A stretch of DNA of 64,000 nt from Eikenella longinqua (GCF_001648355.1 NZ_LXSL01000014.1:97138-161137); one strand, 5' to 3'. Shown: positions 9,280-17,429, numbered from the stretch's first letter. Numbers and translations: made by a program. Notes: generated by a model not told the origin, from the sequence alone.

Positions 9280-9424
9280 AATTTATCCTCCCTGAATCAA
9301 TTTATGGCCAGATTGTTTGCGATATAACAGCGGCTTATTATAGCCGTTTGGCGGTTTGATGGCTAGGAAATCAGTATAACAATATGATTATTATTGGTTT
9401 AATTGCAATCGGAAAAGAAGAGGG

Positions 9425-9519
9425 AGGCTACCTGAAAACGGGGCTTCCGAAGGAAGCAAAGTTTCTGCGAAGCTAAAACAGTTTTTCAGGTAGCCTTTTG
9501 GGGAAACAGGCTACCTGAA
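9425..9519. repeat. Three eikDUS enclosing a GTTTCTGCGAAGCTAAAA element
   Basis: eikDUS occur at 9425-9436, 9485-9496 (reverse) and 9508-9519. Between the first two lies GTTTCTGCGAAGCTAAAA (9461-9478), a second repeat family found in about ten intergenic places in the window. Confidence 0.75.
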
Positions 9520-9557
9520 AAACAGCAAAGGCTTGGAAAGCATATCGGGCAACAGGT

Positions 9558-10805
9558 TTAGCCGGCCGTTTGCTGGCCCTGTTGGTTGCTTTGCCGAATA
9601 AATTCCGCCAGCGTCATATTGGCGGCGGCGAGGGCGGGCGACATAATCTGCTGTACATTCCGGCCGATGAAATCGTGCTGGCCGGGCTGCTCGCCATACA
9701 CAAACAGGCGGAACAAATCGGCAATGCGGATGGCTTCGGGGCTGGTTTTCAGCATCCAGCCCTGGCGAGTGCTCTGTGCCACATAGCCCTTGCGGGCGAG
9801 GTGTTCCAAAAGGTCGCCCAGCTCGTCGTAGCCCAGGTTGATATGGCGGCGGAACTGCTGGGTTTTGATGCTTTGGCCGTGCGTTTGCGCTTGGGCGAGC
9901 AGGCTGAGGATGCCCAGCGCATCGTGGAAACGCGTGCCGTGGCGGCCTTGGCGGCGGAAAGCGTCGCCCTCCCAATAGGAAAGCGAAGCCGCCAACAGCG
10001 CGCCGCTCAAAATCACAATCCAGTTTAAATTCAGCCACAACAGAAACATCGGCACGGCGGCAAACGTGCCGTACACCAATTTATAGTTGTTGAAATTGGC
10101 CACATACACGCCGAAACCGCGCCGCAACAGCTCAATAGACACCGCCGCCAGCGCCGCGCTCACCACCGCATGCCGCACCGGCACATAGCGCGCCGGCACC
10201 AATTTATAGAGGAAACACAGCAGCACGCCCGTGGCCGAAAGTGCCACGCAAAACTGCACCACATTCGCCAACAGCGGAAAATGCAGATAAAACAACGTGC
10301 GCCGCCACACCATCCCCCACAGCGACATGCCCACGCCCACCAGCAGCGGCCCCAGGCTCAGCAGCGCCCAATACACCAACACGCGCGTTACGATGCTGCG
10401 CTGGCGTTTCACCCGCCAGATTTGGTTGAACGTGCGCTCGATGGTGTGTACCAGCATCAGCGAAGTAATCATCATCAGCGCAATGCCGATGGCCGTGAGC
10501 TGGCTCGCCTGCTCGCGGAACTGGAAAATATAATCGCCCACCGCCTCCACGCCCGCCGGCATCATGATTTGCGACACCAAATCATGAAACTGCGCCGAAA
10601 AATCCGCAAACACCGGAAATGCCGACACCACCACAATCACCACCGTAAACAGCGGCACCAGCGCCAACAGCGTGGTGAACGTGAGGCTGCCCGCCACCTG
10701 CGGGATGTTCACCTCATAAAACCGCGCATAAAGGAAACGCGCAAACGCCAAGCGGCGCGAGCGGCGCAAAGGTTCGGGCAACGAGAATTTAGGCAATAGG
10801 CGCAT
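9558..10805 (-). CDS. YihY/BrkB family inner-membrane protein
   Basis: A 415-residue protein with about six transmembrane helices in residues 30-290 and a soluble C-terminal winged-helix-like domain (about 300-400, RHINLGYDELGDLLEHLARKG region). This is the YihY/BrkB (UPF0761) family, formerly mislabelled ribonuclease BN. The conserved QVAGSLTFTTLLALVP segment near the first helix is diagnostic. Function in the cell is not settled. It is a single gene followed upstream by a DUS pair at 10824-10870. It runs divergently from rlmH. Confidence 0.9.
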   Translation of the reverse strand: MRLLPKFSLPEPLRRSRRLAFARFLYARFYEVNIPQVAGSLTFTTLLALVPLFTVVIVVVSAFPVFADFSAQFHDLVSQIMMPAGVEAVGDYIFQFREQASQLTAIGIALMMITSLMLVHTIERTFNQIWRVKRQRSIVTRVLVYWALLSLGPLLVGVGMSLWGMVWRRTLFYLHFPLLANVVQFCVALSATGVLLCFLYKLVPARYVPVRHAVVSAALAAVSIELLRRGFGVYVANFNNYKLVYGTFAAVPMFLLWLNLNWIVILSGALLAASLSYWEGDAFRRQGRHGTRFHDALGILSLLAQAQTHGQSIKTQQFRRHINLGYDELGDLLEHLARKGYVAQSTRQGWMLKTSPEAIRIADLFRLFVYGEQPGQHDFIGRNVQQIMSPALAAANMTLAEFIRQSNQQGQQTAG

Positions 10806-10823
10806 GATGGTGTTCGGGCCGGA

Positions 10824-10870
10824 AGAGGCTACCTGAAAACTTCAACGAATACATTTTCAGGTAGCCTTCA
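10824..10870. repeat. eikDUS inverted pair
   Basis: AGGCTACCTGAA at 10826-10837 and TTCAGGTAGCCT at 10857-10868, in the divergent intergenic region between yihY and rlmH, so promoter-proximal and not terminator-like. Confidence 0.75.
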
Positions 10871-11006
10871 AATGGTTTGGATAGATTTATTCTTATATTT
10901 CAAAATAATGCGGCCAAGTTACCCCAGCAGGCTTAACCCGCCGCCGCGCACATTGTAAAATAATGTTATCCAAAACTCAAAACCGCCGCATACCGGCAGG
11001 AAACAC

Positions 11007-11477
11007 ATGAACATCACCGTATTGGCCGTGGGCAACAAAATGCCCAGCTGGGTAGACCAAGCCGTAAAAGAATACGCCAAACGCTTCGGCCGCGACATCA
11101 AATACACCCTCAAAGAAATCAAACCCGAAAAACGCGGCGCCGGCGTGAATGCCGCGCAAGGCATGGCCGCCGAAGAAAAACGCCTGCTCGAAGCCATCCC
11201 CACCGATTCATTCCTCGTGGCGCTCGACGAACGCGGTGCCGCCCCCACCTCGCAAGAGCTGGCGGGCTACCTGAAAAAATGGCAACAGGAAGGAAGGCAC
11301 GTTTGCATGATCATCGGCGGCGCCGACGGCCTCACCGATCGCATTAAGCAGCAAGCCGGCCTGTTGCTGCGCCTCTCCAGCCTCACCCTGCCGCACGGCA
11401 TGGTGCGCGTGTTGCTCACCGAGCAGCTCTACCGCGCCGTTTCCATCCTGCACAACCATCCCTATCACCGCGAATAA
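11007..11477 (+). CDS. rlmH: 23S rRNA pseudouridine(1915)-N3-methyltransferase RlmH
   Basis: A 156-residue SPOUT-class methyltransferase that modifies pseudouridine 1915 in helix 69 of 23S rRNA on the assembled ribosome. It shows the knotted SAM-binding core: FLVALDERG, CMIIGGADGL and the C-terminal SLTLPHGMVRVLLTEQLYRA ending HPYHRE. The family is usually 155-160 residues, so it is full length. GGCAGGAAACACATG supports the start. An eikDUS core GGCTACCTGAA (11265-11275) is used as coding sequence for GYLK. Confidence 0.97.
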   Translation: MNITVLAVGNKMPSWVDQAVKEYAKRFGRDIKYTLKEIKPEKRGAGVNAAQGMAAEEKRLLEAIPTDSFLVALDERGAAPTSQELAGYLKKWQQEGRHVCMIIGGADGLTDRIKQQAGLLLRLSSLTLPHGMVRVLLTEQLYRAVSILHNHPYHRE

Positions 11478-11512
11478 TCAAAGCCTTGCACCATTTTCCG
11501 CATCCGCCGCGC

Positions 11513-11540
11513 AAAAAAAACCGCCCCGGAAACCGGGGCG
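11513..11540 (-). terminator. Intrinsic terminator of the candidate sRNA
   Basis: On the minus strand CGCCCCGG-TTT-CCGGGGCG (11540-11522) is followed by G and a run of eight T (11520-11513). The T-run exists only on this side, so it terminates leftward transcription, not rlmH. Confidence 0.85.
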
Positions 11541-11652
11541 CAAAAGGAACACAAACCACTACCAAAACTGGAGAATCCCGCCTTGGGGCAGAACTCTGAA
11601 AACTCTCTGTTCAACCATCTGCAACGCTTCGCAGCCTTGCTTTGCTGAACTT
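11513..11652 (-). ncRNA. Candidate Fur-regulated small RNA (NrrF-like architecture)
   Basis: The minus strand carries TTGCTA (11682-11687), a 17-base spacer and TATGAT (11659-11664). About 140 bases on is a strong intrinsic terminator at 11513-11540. A Fur-box-like AATGATAATTATT lies over the -35. No ORF fits. The predicted RNA contains UUCUCC and GUUCCUUUUG, both able to pair with ribosome-binding sites, in a largely unpaired G/U-rich stretch before the terminator. Size, iron-type promoter and terminator resemble the Neisseria iron-responsive sRNA NrrF; I infer analogy from architecture and have not compared sequences. Target and expression are untested. Confidence 0.6.
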
Positions 11653-11685
11653 GGGCGAATCATACCGAAAACCGGCGTATTTAGC

Positions 11686-11700
11686 AAATGATAATTATTT
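11686..11700. promoter_or_regulatory. Fur-box-like operator
   Basis: AAATGATAATTATTT shares a run of nine bases (AATGATAAT) and further positions with the classical Fur consensus half. It overlaps the -35 of the candidate sRNA promoter. A second leftward TATAAT-like box lies immediately upstream at about 11702-11708. Confidence 0.5.
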
Positions 11701-11861
11701 GTATTATAGTATAAATATGTAATTGTTTGTTATATTTGTAAATATTGTTTTGACAAGGCTAGCGGGAAGAGGCGCCTGCAAAGGCGAAATCCAACTAACC
11801 GCCGAGCAGGCTTTTGGGTTAATATGCCGCCCGTTGCCAACATTATAAATCCGAAACCGCC

Positions 11862-12581
11862 ATGAAACATTTGCGCCAAATCATTCTTGATACTGAAACC
11901 ACAGGTTTTTACTATGACCGCGACGACCGCCTGATCGAATTCGCCGGCCTGGAAATGATCGACCGCCGCCTCACCGGCCAATATCTGCACCTGTATGTCC
12001 ACCCCGAGCGCGATATTCCCGAAGAAGCCGCCAAAGTGCACGGCATCACGCTGGAGAAGCTCGAAGGCATGCCCAAATTTGCCGAAGTGGGGCGGCAGAT
12101 TGCCGATTTCATCAGCGGCGCCGAGCTGGTGATCCACAACGCGCCGTTCGACGTGGGTTTCCTCAATGCCGAATTCCGCCGCGCGGGGCTGCCGCCGGTG
12201 GAAGACTTAACCGCCGGCGTGGTGGACACGCTGGTGATGGCGCGGGCGATGTATCCCGGGCAGAAAAATTCGCTCGACGCGCTCTGCGCCCGCTTGGAAG
12301 TGGACCGCAGCAAACGTGTGTTCCACGGCGCATTGATCGACTGCGAGCTGTTGAGCGAAGTGTATTTGGGCATGACCCGATCGCAGTTTAGCCTAGCCGA
12401 CCAGTTTGCCGAAGAAGAAAGCACCGCCGCCGCGCCCGTTGCCGCCGTGGCCACCACCGAACGCCCGGCGCACCTGAAAATCATCGCCGCCGACGGCAGC
12501 GAAACCGCCGCCCACGAAGCCTATCTGGACGAGCTCGACAAAAAAGCCGAAGGCGGCAGCGTATGGCGGAAAGCACCGTGA
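11862..12581 (+). CDS. dnaQ: DNA polymerase III epsilon subunit, 3'-5' proofreading exonuclease
   Basis: A 239-residue DEDDh exonuclease. ExoI is DTETTGF (residues 10-16), ExoII HNAPFDVGFLNAE and ExoIII HGALIDCELL, with the catalytic His and Asp present. The Ala/Glu-rich C-terminal tail (about 180-239) is where epsilon binds the alpha polymerase. It proofreads replication. Its last 19 bases overlap the start of ispD in another frame, implying translational coupling. The upstream region is the AT-rich stretch shared with the sRNA promoter. Confidence 0.95.
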   Translation: MKHLRQIILDTETTGFYYDRDDRLIEFAGLEMIDRRLTGQYLHLYVHPERDIPEEAAKVHGITLEKLEGMPKFAEVGRQIADFISGAELVIHNAPFDVGFLNAEFRRAGLPPVEDLTAGVVDTLVMARAMYPGQKNSLDALCARLEVDRSKRVFHGALIDCELLSEVYLGMTRSQFSLADQFAEEESTAAAPVAAVATTERPAHLKIIAADGSETAAHEAYLDELDKKAEGGSVWRKAP

Positions 12582-13285
12582 GCCGGTATCTCTCCCTCGT
12601 GCCGGCGGCGGGCGTGGGCAGCCGTTTCGGCGCCGCGCTGCCCAAGCAGTATGTGCCGATTGCCGGGCGCTGCGTGCTCGAGCACAGCCTGCGCCGTTTG
12701 CTGGCGGCACCGCAAATTTTTCAGGTAGCCGTGGTGCTGGCGCCGGGCGACGAATGGTTTGAACGGCACATCAGGCTACCTGAAAATTTGGCAGCGCGGT
12801 TGATTGCGTTGCGCTGCGGCGGGGCAAGCCGTGCCGAAAGCGTGGCCAACGGCCTGAACGCGCTGCTGGCGCAGGGGCTGGCGCGGGAGGGCGACAAGAT
12901 TCTGGTACACGATGCCGCGCGCTGCTGCCTGCCGCACGAAGCCCTGCAACGCCTGCTGGCCGAGGCGGGGGAACACCCCGTGGGCGGCATCCTCGCGCTG
13001 CCCGCTGCCGACACGCTCAAGCGCGACAACGGCAGCGGCTGCATTGCCGAAACCGTGAGCCGCAGCGGCCTGTGGCAGGCGCAAACGCCGCAGCTTTTCG
13101 CCGCCGGCCTGCTGCAACGCGCCCTCGCCGCCGCCAACCTGGCCGAAATCACCGACGAAGCCTCCGCCATTGAGCGGCTCGGTTTGCAGCCCCTGCTGGT
13201 GCAGGGCGACAGCCGCAACTTGAAGCTCACCTGGCCCGCAGACGAGCAAATTGCGCGGCTGCTGTTGCAGGAGGAGGCCGGTTGA
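12563..13285 (+). CDS. ispD: 2-C-methyl-D-erythritol 4-phosphate cytidylyltransferase
   Basis: A 240-residue enzyme of the MEP isoprenoid pathway; it makes CDP-methylerythritol from MEP and CTP. The nucleotide-binding PAAGVGSRFGAALPKQY, the VHDAARC motif and the QTPQLF segment are all present. It overlaps dnaQ by 19 bases. Two DUS cores face each other inside the gene: TTCAGGTAGCC (12720-12730, codons for FQVA) and AGGCTACCTGAA (12773-12784, codons for RLPEN). They lie in surface-type segments, so the enzyme tolerates DUS-encoded residues. No ispF follows. Confidence 0.95.
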   Translation: MAESTVSRYLSLVPAAGVGSRFGAALPKQYVPIAGRCVLEHSLRRLLAAPQIFQVAVVLAPGDEWFERHIRLPENLAARLIALRCGGASRAESVANGLNALLAQGLAREGDKILVHDAARCCLPHEALQRLLAEAGEHPVGGILALPAADTLKRDNGSGCIAETVSRSGLWQAQTPQLFAAGLLQRALAAANLAEITDEASAIERLGLQPLLVQGDSRNLKLTWPADEQIARLLLQEEAG

Positions 13286-13333
13286 GCGTCGGCTTTAACC
13301 AAGTTGGAAAGCCAGCTCTCACGAGCCAAATAT

Positions 13334-13461
13334 TTTTCAGGTAGCCTTTGATGTGTTTGAGGCTACCTGAAAAACGAGTGGGAACAAATGCCCAACCTGC
13401 TGCTGTTCTTTGAAATTTAGTTTTCAGGTAGCCTTCAATACGCTTGAGGCTACCTGAAAAA
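13334..13461. repeat. Two consecutive eikDUS inverted pairs
   Basis: Pairs 13336-13347/13360-13371 and 13423-13434/13447-13458 follow ispD. Either could act as terminator for dnaQ-ispD. Confidence 0.75.
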
Positions 13462-13556
13462 TTTTCCGCCAATCCCACGCCATTCCGCCGCACGCCCGCG
13501 CGGATTGGCTATAATCTGGCTCACCCTGCTTCACCCCAACCCAAGGAGGATTCCCA

Positions 13557-14054
13557 ATGAAAGTCAGCAGTTCCGCCATCCAAAACGGCGCCTTCGCCGA
13601 CCGCTTCGGCAAGCGCGGCAGCCAGTTCAGCCCCAACGGCATGCCCACCTATTCCATCCCGTTTGAAATCAGCGACGCCCCGCCCGGCACGCAGTCTTTC
13701 GCCGTGGTGCTGGAAGACAAAGACGCCGTTACCGCCAGCGGCTTCGTGTGGGTGCACTGGCTGATTGCCGACCTCACGCGCACCTCCGTGCCGGAAAACG
13801 ACAGCCAAAGCGCCAAAGATTACGTGCAGGGCGCCAACAGCTGGGCCAGCGTGTTGGGCAAATTCGAGCCGGAAGAAGCCTCGGCCTACGGCGGCATGGC
13901 GCCGCCCAACTGCTGCCACCGCTACGAGCTCTTCGTGTATGCGCTCGACACCAAGCTCAACCTGCCGCAGGGCTTCCGCTACAACGACCTGCACTTCGCC
14001 ATGCGCGGGCATATCTTGGCCGAAGCGTATCTGATGGGCACTTATGATGTGTAG
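13557..14054 (+). CDS. YbhB/YbcL family Raf kinase inhibitor-like (PEBP) protein
   Basis: A 165-residue protein of the phosphatidylethanolamine-binding fold. Visible family features are the SFAVVLEDKDA strand with the conserved acidic ligand-pocket residues, FVWVHWLIADL, YGGMAPP and HRYELFVYALD. There is no signal peptide, so it is cytoplasmic. Bacterial members have no settled role. A strong AAGGAGGA Shine-Dalgarno precedes the ATG at 13557, suggesting good expression. It is monocistronic. Confidence 0.9.
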   Translation: MKVSSSAIQNGAFADRFGKRGSQFSPNGMPTYSIPFEISDAPPGTQSFAVVLEDKDAVTASGFVWVHWLIADLTRTSVPENDSQSAKDYVQGANSWASVLGKFEPEEASAYGGMAPPNCCHRYELFVYALDTKLNLPQGFRYNDLHFAMRGHILAEAYLMGTYDV

Positions 14055-14082
14055 TTTGCCGGGCTGATTGGCAGGCAAAGGA

Positions 14083-14144
14083 AGAGGCTACCTGAAAAAT
14101 TTAGCTGCGCAGAAACTCGCGAAGCTCGTTTTCAGGTAGCCTTT
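14083..14144. repeat. Composite DUS / TAGCTGCGCAGAAACTCG repeat, left copy
   Basis: AGGCTACCTGAA (14085-14096), TTTAGCTGCGCAGAAACTCG, GAAGCTCG and TTCAGGTAGCCT (14131-14142). A near-identical unit is at 14797-14856; the two flank the gene at 14236-14778. Confidence 0.8.
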
Positions 14145-14235
14145 ATTGATTTTGGTGTGGGCGGATTGGTTATCTTTTAGCAGAGTTGTAGAATTCGCTA
14201 CGGGCATTTATTGAATTTTGGATAGGGAGGTGAAT

Positions 14236-14778
14236 ATGAAACGAATGATGGCTTGTTGGCTGTTTGTTTTATGTATGTGTATGCCCGCCTTGGCGAATAT
14301 GGTGCCGCATACTGTGTTTTCCTGTACTACGGAACAGGGAAATCAGGTGAAGGTGGCGCGTGTGGGCAGTGTGTATCGCTATAGTTTCGGCAGGGAAGGG
14401 CAGCCGCCTCAGTTGGTGTTCGTCAATACCCGGCAACAAGTGATTGCGCAAAGTCCGCGTGGCCGTTATGCGGGATGGAGAAAGTGGATGGCGATGGTAT
14501 TGGTGAACAAGGGCTACAGATATCGTGTCTATTCTCTGCTGGATGGGACAAGGAATGAGGAATATCACCACGTGCCTGGTTCAAAGAAATATGATGCATA
14601 TGTGTTGGGCAATGAAAAGAATATACCTTATGAGCTGGTAAGAGGGGTGGAGGTGTGGAAGGGGCCGCATCGTTTGCTACGCAGTGAAATTTGTTCTGAG
14701 CGTTACCCGATGCAGGTTATGTTTGATGAAGAGTTTACCAGCCAAGGCTACAACAACCGATTGTTTTTTGATGAGTAA
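14236..14778 (+). CDS. Small exported protein of unknown function
   Basis: A 180-residue protein. I start it at ATG 14236 (MKRMMACWLFVLCMCMPALA), a standard signal peptide, preceded by GATAGGGAGGTG. The in-frame ATG at 14218 would put an acidic peptide before the leader. The mature part is beta-rich with one cysteine early (VFSCTTEQG) and one late (EICSERY), possibly a disulfide. The opening VFSCTTEQGNQVKV-type strand recalls small periplasmic inhibitor folds, but I cannot assign a family. Base composition is clearly more AT-rich than neighbours and it is bracketed by near-identical composite repeats, both signs of acquisition. Confidence 0.75.
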   Translation: MKRMMACWLFVLCMCMPALANMVPHTVFSCTTEQGNQVKVARVGSVYRYSFGREGQPPQLVFVNTRQQVIAQSPRGRYAGWRKWMAMVLVNKGYRYRVYSLLDGTRNEEYHHVPGSKKYDAYVLGNEKNIPYELVRGVEVWKGPHRLLRSEICSERYPMQVMFDEEFTSQGYNNRLFFDE

Positions 14779-14796
14779 GCACCGAATCAATAGTAA

Positions 14797-14856
14797 AAGG
14801 CTACCTGAAAATTTTAGCTGCGCAGAAACTCGCAAAGCTCGTTTTCAGGTAGCCTT
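14797..14856. repeat. Composite DUS / TAGCTGCGCAGAAACTCG repeat, right copy
   Basis: Differs from 14083-14144 at only a few positions. It ends in TTTTTT and could also terminate the gene at 14236-14778. Confidence 0.8.
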
Positions 14857-14877
14857 TTTTATTGCGACAACAAAGCC

Positions 14878-16239
14878 TTACTCTGCGCTTTCAAAGCCGC
14901 TCACTTCCAGCCCGAAGCCGGTGAGGCCGGTGAGGGAGGAGGGCTGGCCGAGCACGCGCATTTTTTTCACGTTGAGGTTGGCGAGGATTTGGGCGCCGAT
15001 GCCGTAGGTTTTGCTGTCCCACTGGCGGGCTTGGTTTTTACCTTTGGGCAGGGTGCGGTCGAGCAGGGCGGCGCCGTCTTCGGTGCGGTGCAGCAGGATG
15101 GCCACGCCGTGTTCGGCCTGCTGGATGCGTTCGAGCGCGCGGGGCAGCGGCCAGGAGTGGCGGGGGTTGGTTTGCAGGAAGTCCATGGCGCTGAAGGGTT
15201 CGTGCACGCGCACGAGGGTGTCGGTTTCGGGGGTGGGGCTGCCTTTGACGAGGGCGAGGTGGGTTTCGCCGGAGAGTTTGTCTACGTAAACGTGTTGGCG
15301 AAAATCGCCCCAGGGGGTGCGGATGGGGCTGCTGCCCATTTCTTCGAGCAGGGTTTCGGTGCGGCTGCGGTATTCGATGAGGTCGGTGATGGTGCCGATT
15401 TTGAGGCCGTGTTCTTCGGCAAACTGTGTCAGCTCGGGCATGCGGGCCATGGTGCCGTCGTCGTTGATGATTTCGCAGATGACGGCGGCGGGAATGAGGC
15501 CGCACATTTGGGCGAGATCGACGCCGGCTTCGGTGTGGCCGGCGCGCACCAGCACGCCGCCTTTTTGGGCGCGCAGGGGGAAGATGTGGCCGGGCTGCAC
15601 GATGTCTTCGGGCTGGGCGGCGGGGGAAACGGCGGTTTGGATGGTGAGGGCGCGGTCGGCGGCGGAAATGCCGGTGGAGATGCCGGCGGCAGCTTCGATG
15701 GATACGGTGAAGTTGGTGCCGTATTGGGCGCCGTTTTGCTGGGTCATGAGGGGGAGCTTGAGTTTGTCTACCAGCGCTTCGGCCATGGGCAGGCACACGA
15801 GGCCGCGGGCGTGTTTGATCATGAAGTTGATGGCTTCGGGGGTAACGAATTGGGCGGCCATTAGGAGGTCGCCTTCGTTTTCGCGGTCTTCGGCGTCGGT
15901 GATGATGACCATTTTGCCGGCTTTGAGGTCGGCGAGGATTTCGGGGATGGTGACGATGGGGGCGGGCATGGTTTGTGGCTTTCTTTGGGATGAATGGGAA
16001 GGGGCGGGCGCGGCGGCGCTGTGGTCGGCATCGAGCCAGAGGGCGGGCATGCCGGCGGCCTGCTCGATTTTGCGGGCTTTGCGCTCGCCGAAGGCTTTGT
16101 TTTTCAAAAGGGCGGAGAGTTCGCCTTGGTTGATGCCGGTGGCGGCCACGAAATCGACCTGCCGGCCTTGGTGCAGGCGGTTGATCCATTCGCGCAGGTT
16201 GCGGCGGCGCAGTTCGGAGGGGGCAGGCGGGGTGGTCAT
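14878..16239 (-). CDS. ribB: RibB (DHBP synthase) with N-terminal HTH and degenerate GTP cyclohydrolase II domain
   Basis: A 453-residue three-part protein. Residues 1-70 form a Cro/CI-type helix-turn-helix (FVAATGINQGELSALLKNKA). Residues 92-300 are 3,4-dihydroxy-2-butanone 4-phosphate synthase with DAEDRENEGDL and VRAGHTEAGVDLA, making the four-carbon precursor of riboflavin. Residues 305-450 look like GTP cyclohydrolase II but contain none of the three zinc-binding cysteines, so that activity should be absent (RibBX type). A canonical RibB would start at the internal Met at residue 90, which has only a weak AAAGAAAG site, so the HTH may or may not be translated as a fusion. No FMN riboswitch is evident upstream. 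Confidence 0.9.
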   Translation of the reverse strand: MTTPPAPSELRRRNLREWINRLHQGRQVDFVAATGINQGELSALLKNKAFGERKARKIEQAAGMPALWLDADHSAAAPAPSHSSQRKPQTMPAPIVTIPEILADLKAGKMVIITDAEDRENEGDLLMAAQFVTPEAINFMIKHARGLVCLPMAEALVDKLKLPLMTQQNGAQYGTNFTVSIEAAAGISTGISAADRALTIQTAVSPAAQPEDIVQPGHIFPLRAQKGGVLVRAGHTEAGVDLAQMCGLIPAAVICEIINDDGTMARMPELTQFAEEHGLKIGTITDLIEYRSRTETLLEEMGSSPIRTPWGDFRQHVYVDKLSGETHLALVKGSPTPETDTLVRVHEPFSAMDFLQTNPRHSWPLPRALERIQQAEHGVAILLHRTEDGAALLDRTLPKGKNQARQWDSKTYGIGAQILANLNVKKMRVLGQPSSLTGLTGFGLEVSGFESAE

Positions 16240-16353
16240 GGGGCTGATGGCGGCGGGTTGGGTTGGCGGAATGCTACGGGGCTTTGCGGGAAAAGTAAAG
16301 TTTATTTTCGCCAGATTGAATATTACTTTTTGGTGATACTAGTGCGCTTGGAT

Positions 16354-16478
16354 TTTTCAGGTAGCCTCTGGCGCGGGGTGAGGCTACCTGAAAAATAAGG
16401 GCGGCATTGAGCATGGCGTGCAAACAAAAGGGCTACCTGAAAACCGTTGCCTATCTCTAGTCGGTTTTCAGGTAGCCT
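16354..16478. repeat. Two eikDUS inverted pairs
   Basis: 16356-16367 with 16381-16392, and 16431-16441 with 16466-16477. They fill most of the gap between ribB and the TlpA-like gene. Confidence 0.75.
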
Positions 16479-16500
16479 CTGATTGGGTGGGCAGGGAACG

Positions 16501-16992
16501 TTAAGCCTTACACTGTGCCGCCGCGGCTTCCACCGCCTGCGTGAGCTGCTGCGGGGAAACTTCGCCCAGCAGCGTTTTACGGAAATTGCCGCAGTTGGGC
16601 GCGCGGACGACGGTGAAGGGCAGGGCGCCGGTGGGGTTGCCGAGACCGCGCATCCAGGCCGTGCTGTCGGCGCCGGTGTAGCGCCACACCGGGTAGCGCA
16701 CCGGCGTGCCCTGCAAAAAGCGGCTCACTTCCGCAGGCTTATCGAGCGCCACGCCGGCCATCTCCACGCGCACGCCGCGCCGCCGCCCCTGCTCGGCGGC
16801 ATACCATTGCGACAGCGCCGGCATCTCGCGCCGGCAGGGTGCGCACCAAGTGGCCCACACATTCACCACCTGCACCCGCTTTTGCGCACCGGCATCGAGC
16901 GAAGCGGGGCGGTTGTTCGCATGGTTTACCAAATCCGCAGCATAAAGCGGGGCGGCCAAAAGCAGGGCGGCCAATCCAACATATTTTTTCAA
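16501..16992 (-). CDS. TlpA-type periplasmic thiol:disulfide oxidoreductase
   Basis: A thioredoxin-fold protein with the redox motif WCAPC inside VVNVWATWCAPCRREMPALS. I start it at TTG 16992 because GGAAG lies six bases upstream and the product then begins MKKYVGLAALLLAAPLYAA, a proper signal peptide. The alternative ATG at 17055 adds 21 residues without such a site and overlaps the promoter side of the divergent arsC-like gene. A proline-containing ALPFTVV loop (cis-Pro equivalent) follows. One more cysteine pair lies at NCGNF and QCKA. Probable role is reduction of periplasmic substrates such as apocytochrome c or metal-handling proteins. Confidence 0.85.
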   Translation of the reverse strand: MKKYVGLAALLLAAPLYAADLVNHANNRPASLDAGAQKRVQVVNVWATWCAPCRREMPALSQWYAAEQGRRRGVRVEMAGVALDKPAEVSRFLQGTPVRYPVWRYTGADSTAWMRGLGNPTGALPFTVVRAPNCGNFRKTLLGEVSPQQLTQAVEAAAAQCKA

Positions 16993-17066
16993 AACAGGCT
17001 TCCAAATTGTGAAAACAACGGCGTTTATTGTACGATAGCACCCCGCAATCTCCAAATGAGCCTGCC

Positions 17067-17429
17067 ATGAGCGAAACCGTTTTGCTGTATCACAACCCGC
17101 ACTGCTCCAAATCCCGCGCCGCCCTCGCCTGGCTGCAACAGCAGCCCGGAATCGCCGTGCAAACCGTGGATTACCGTGCCAACCCGCCTGCCGAAGCCGA
17201 ATTGCGCGAACTGCTGCACCGGCTCGGCACAGACGACGTGCGCCACATCATGCGCACCGCCGATGCTGCCTACGCCGAGCTGGGGCTGAACCGGCCCGGC
17301 CTGAGCCAAGACGAGCTGATTGCCGCGCTGCACCGCCATCCCGCGCTGCTGCAACGCCCCATCGCGGTGTACCGCCAACGCGCCGCCATCGGCCGGCCTT
17401 TGGAAAACATCATCGCGCTGTTTGACTAA
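17067..17429 (+). CDS. ArsC/YfgD family arsenate reductase-like protein
   Basis: A 120-residue thioredoxin-fold reductase of the glutaredoxin-coupled ArsC family. The catalytic cysteine is in YHNPHCSKSR at the N-terminus, and the family RPI-type motif appears as LLQRPIAVY. The start at 17067 (MSETVLLYH) is preferred over 17028, whose 13 extra residues lie before the conserved first strand. No ars regulator or efflux gene is nearby, so it resembles housekeeping YfgD more than an arsenic operon enzyme. Fifteen bases separate it from the ydcF-like gene; the two are probably co-transcribed. Confidence 0.9.
   Translation: MSETVLLYHNPHCSKSRAALAWLQQQPGIAVQTVDYRANPPAEAELRELLHRLGTDDVRHIMRTADAAYAELGLNRPGLSQDELIAALHRHPALLQRPIAVYRQRAAIGRPLENIIALFD

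Noticed and set aside
12563..12581. dnaQ-ispD overlap as a possible frameshift or misassembly
   Set aside because: Both proteins are complete with normal termini; a 19-base overlap is compatible with translational coupling.
16240..16500. FMN riboswitch upstream of ribB
   Set aside because: I could not find the conserved RFN helices; the gap is mostly DUS pairs.
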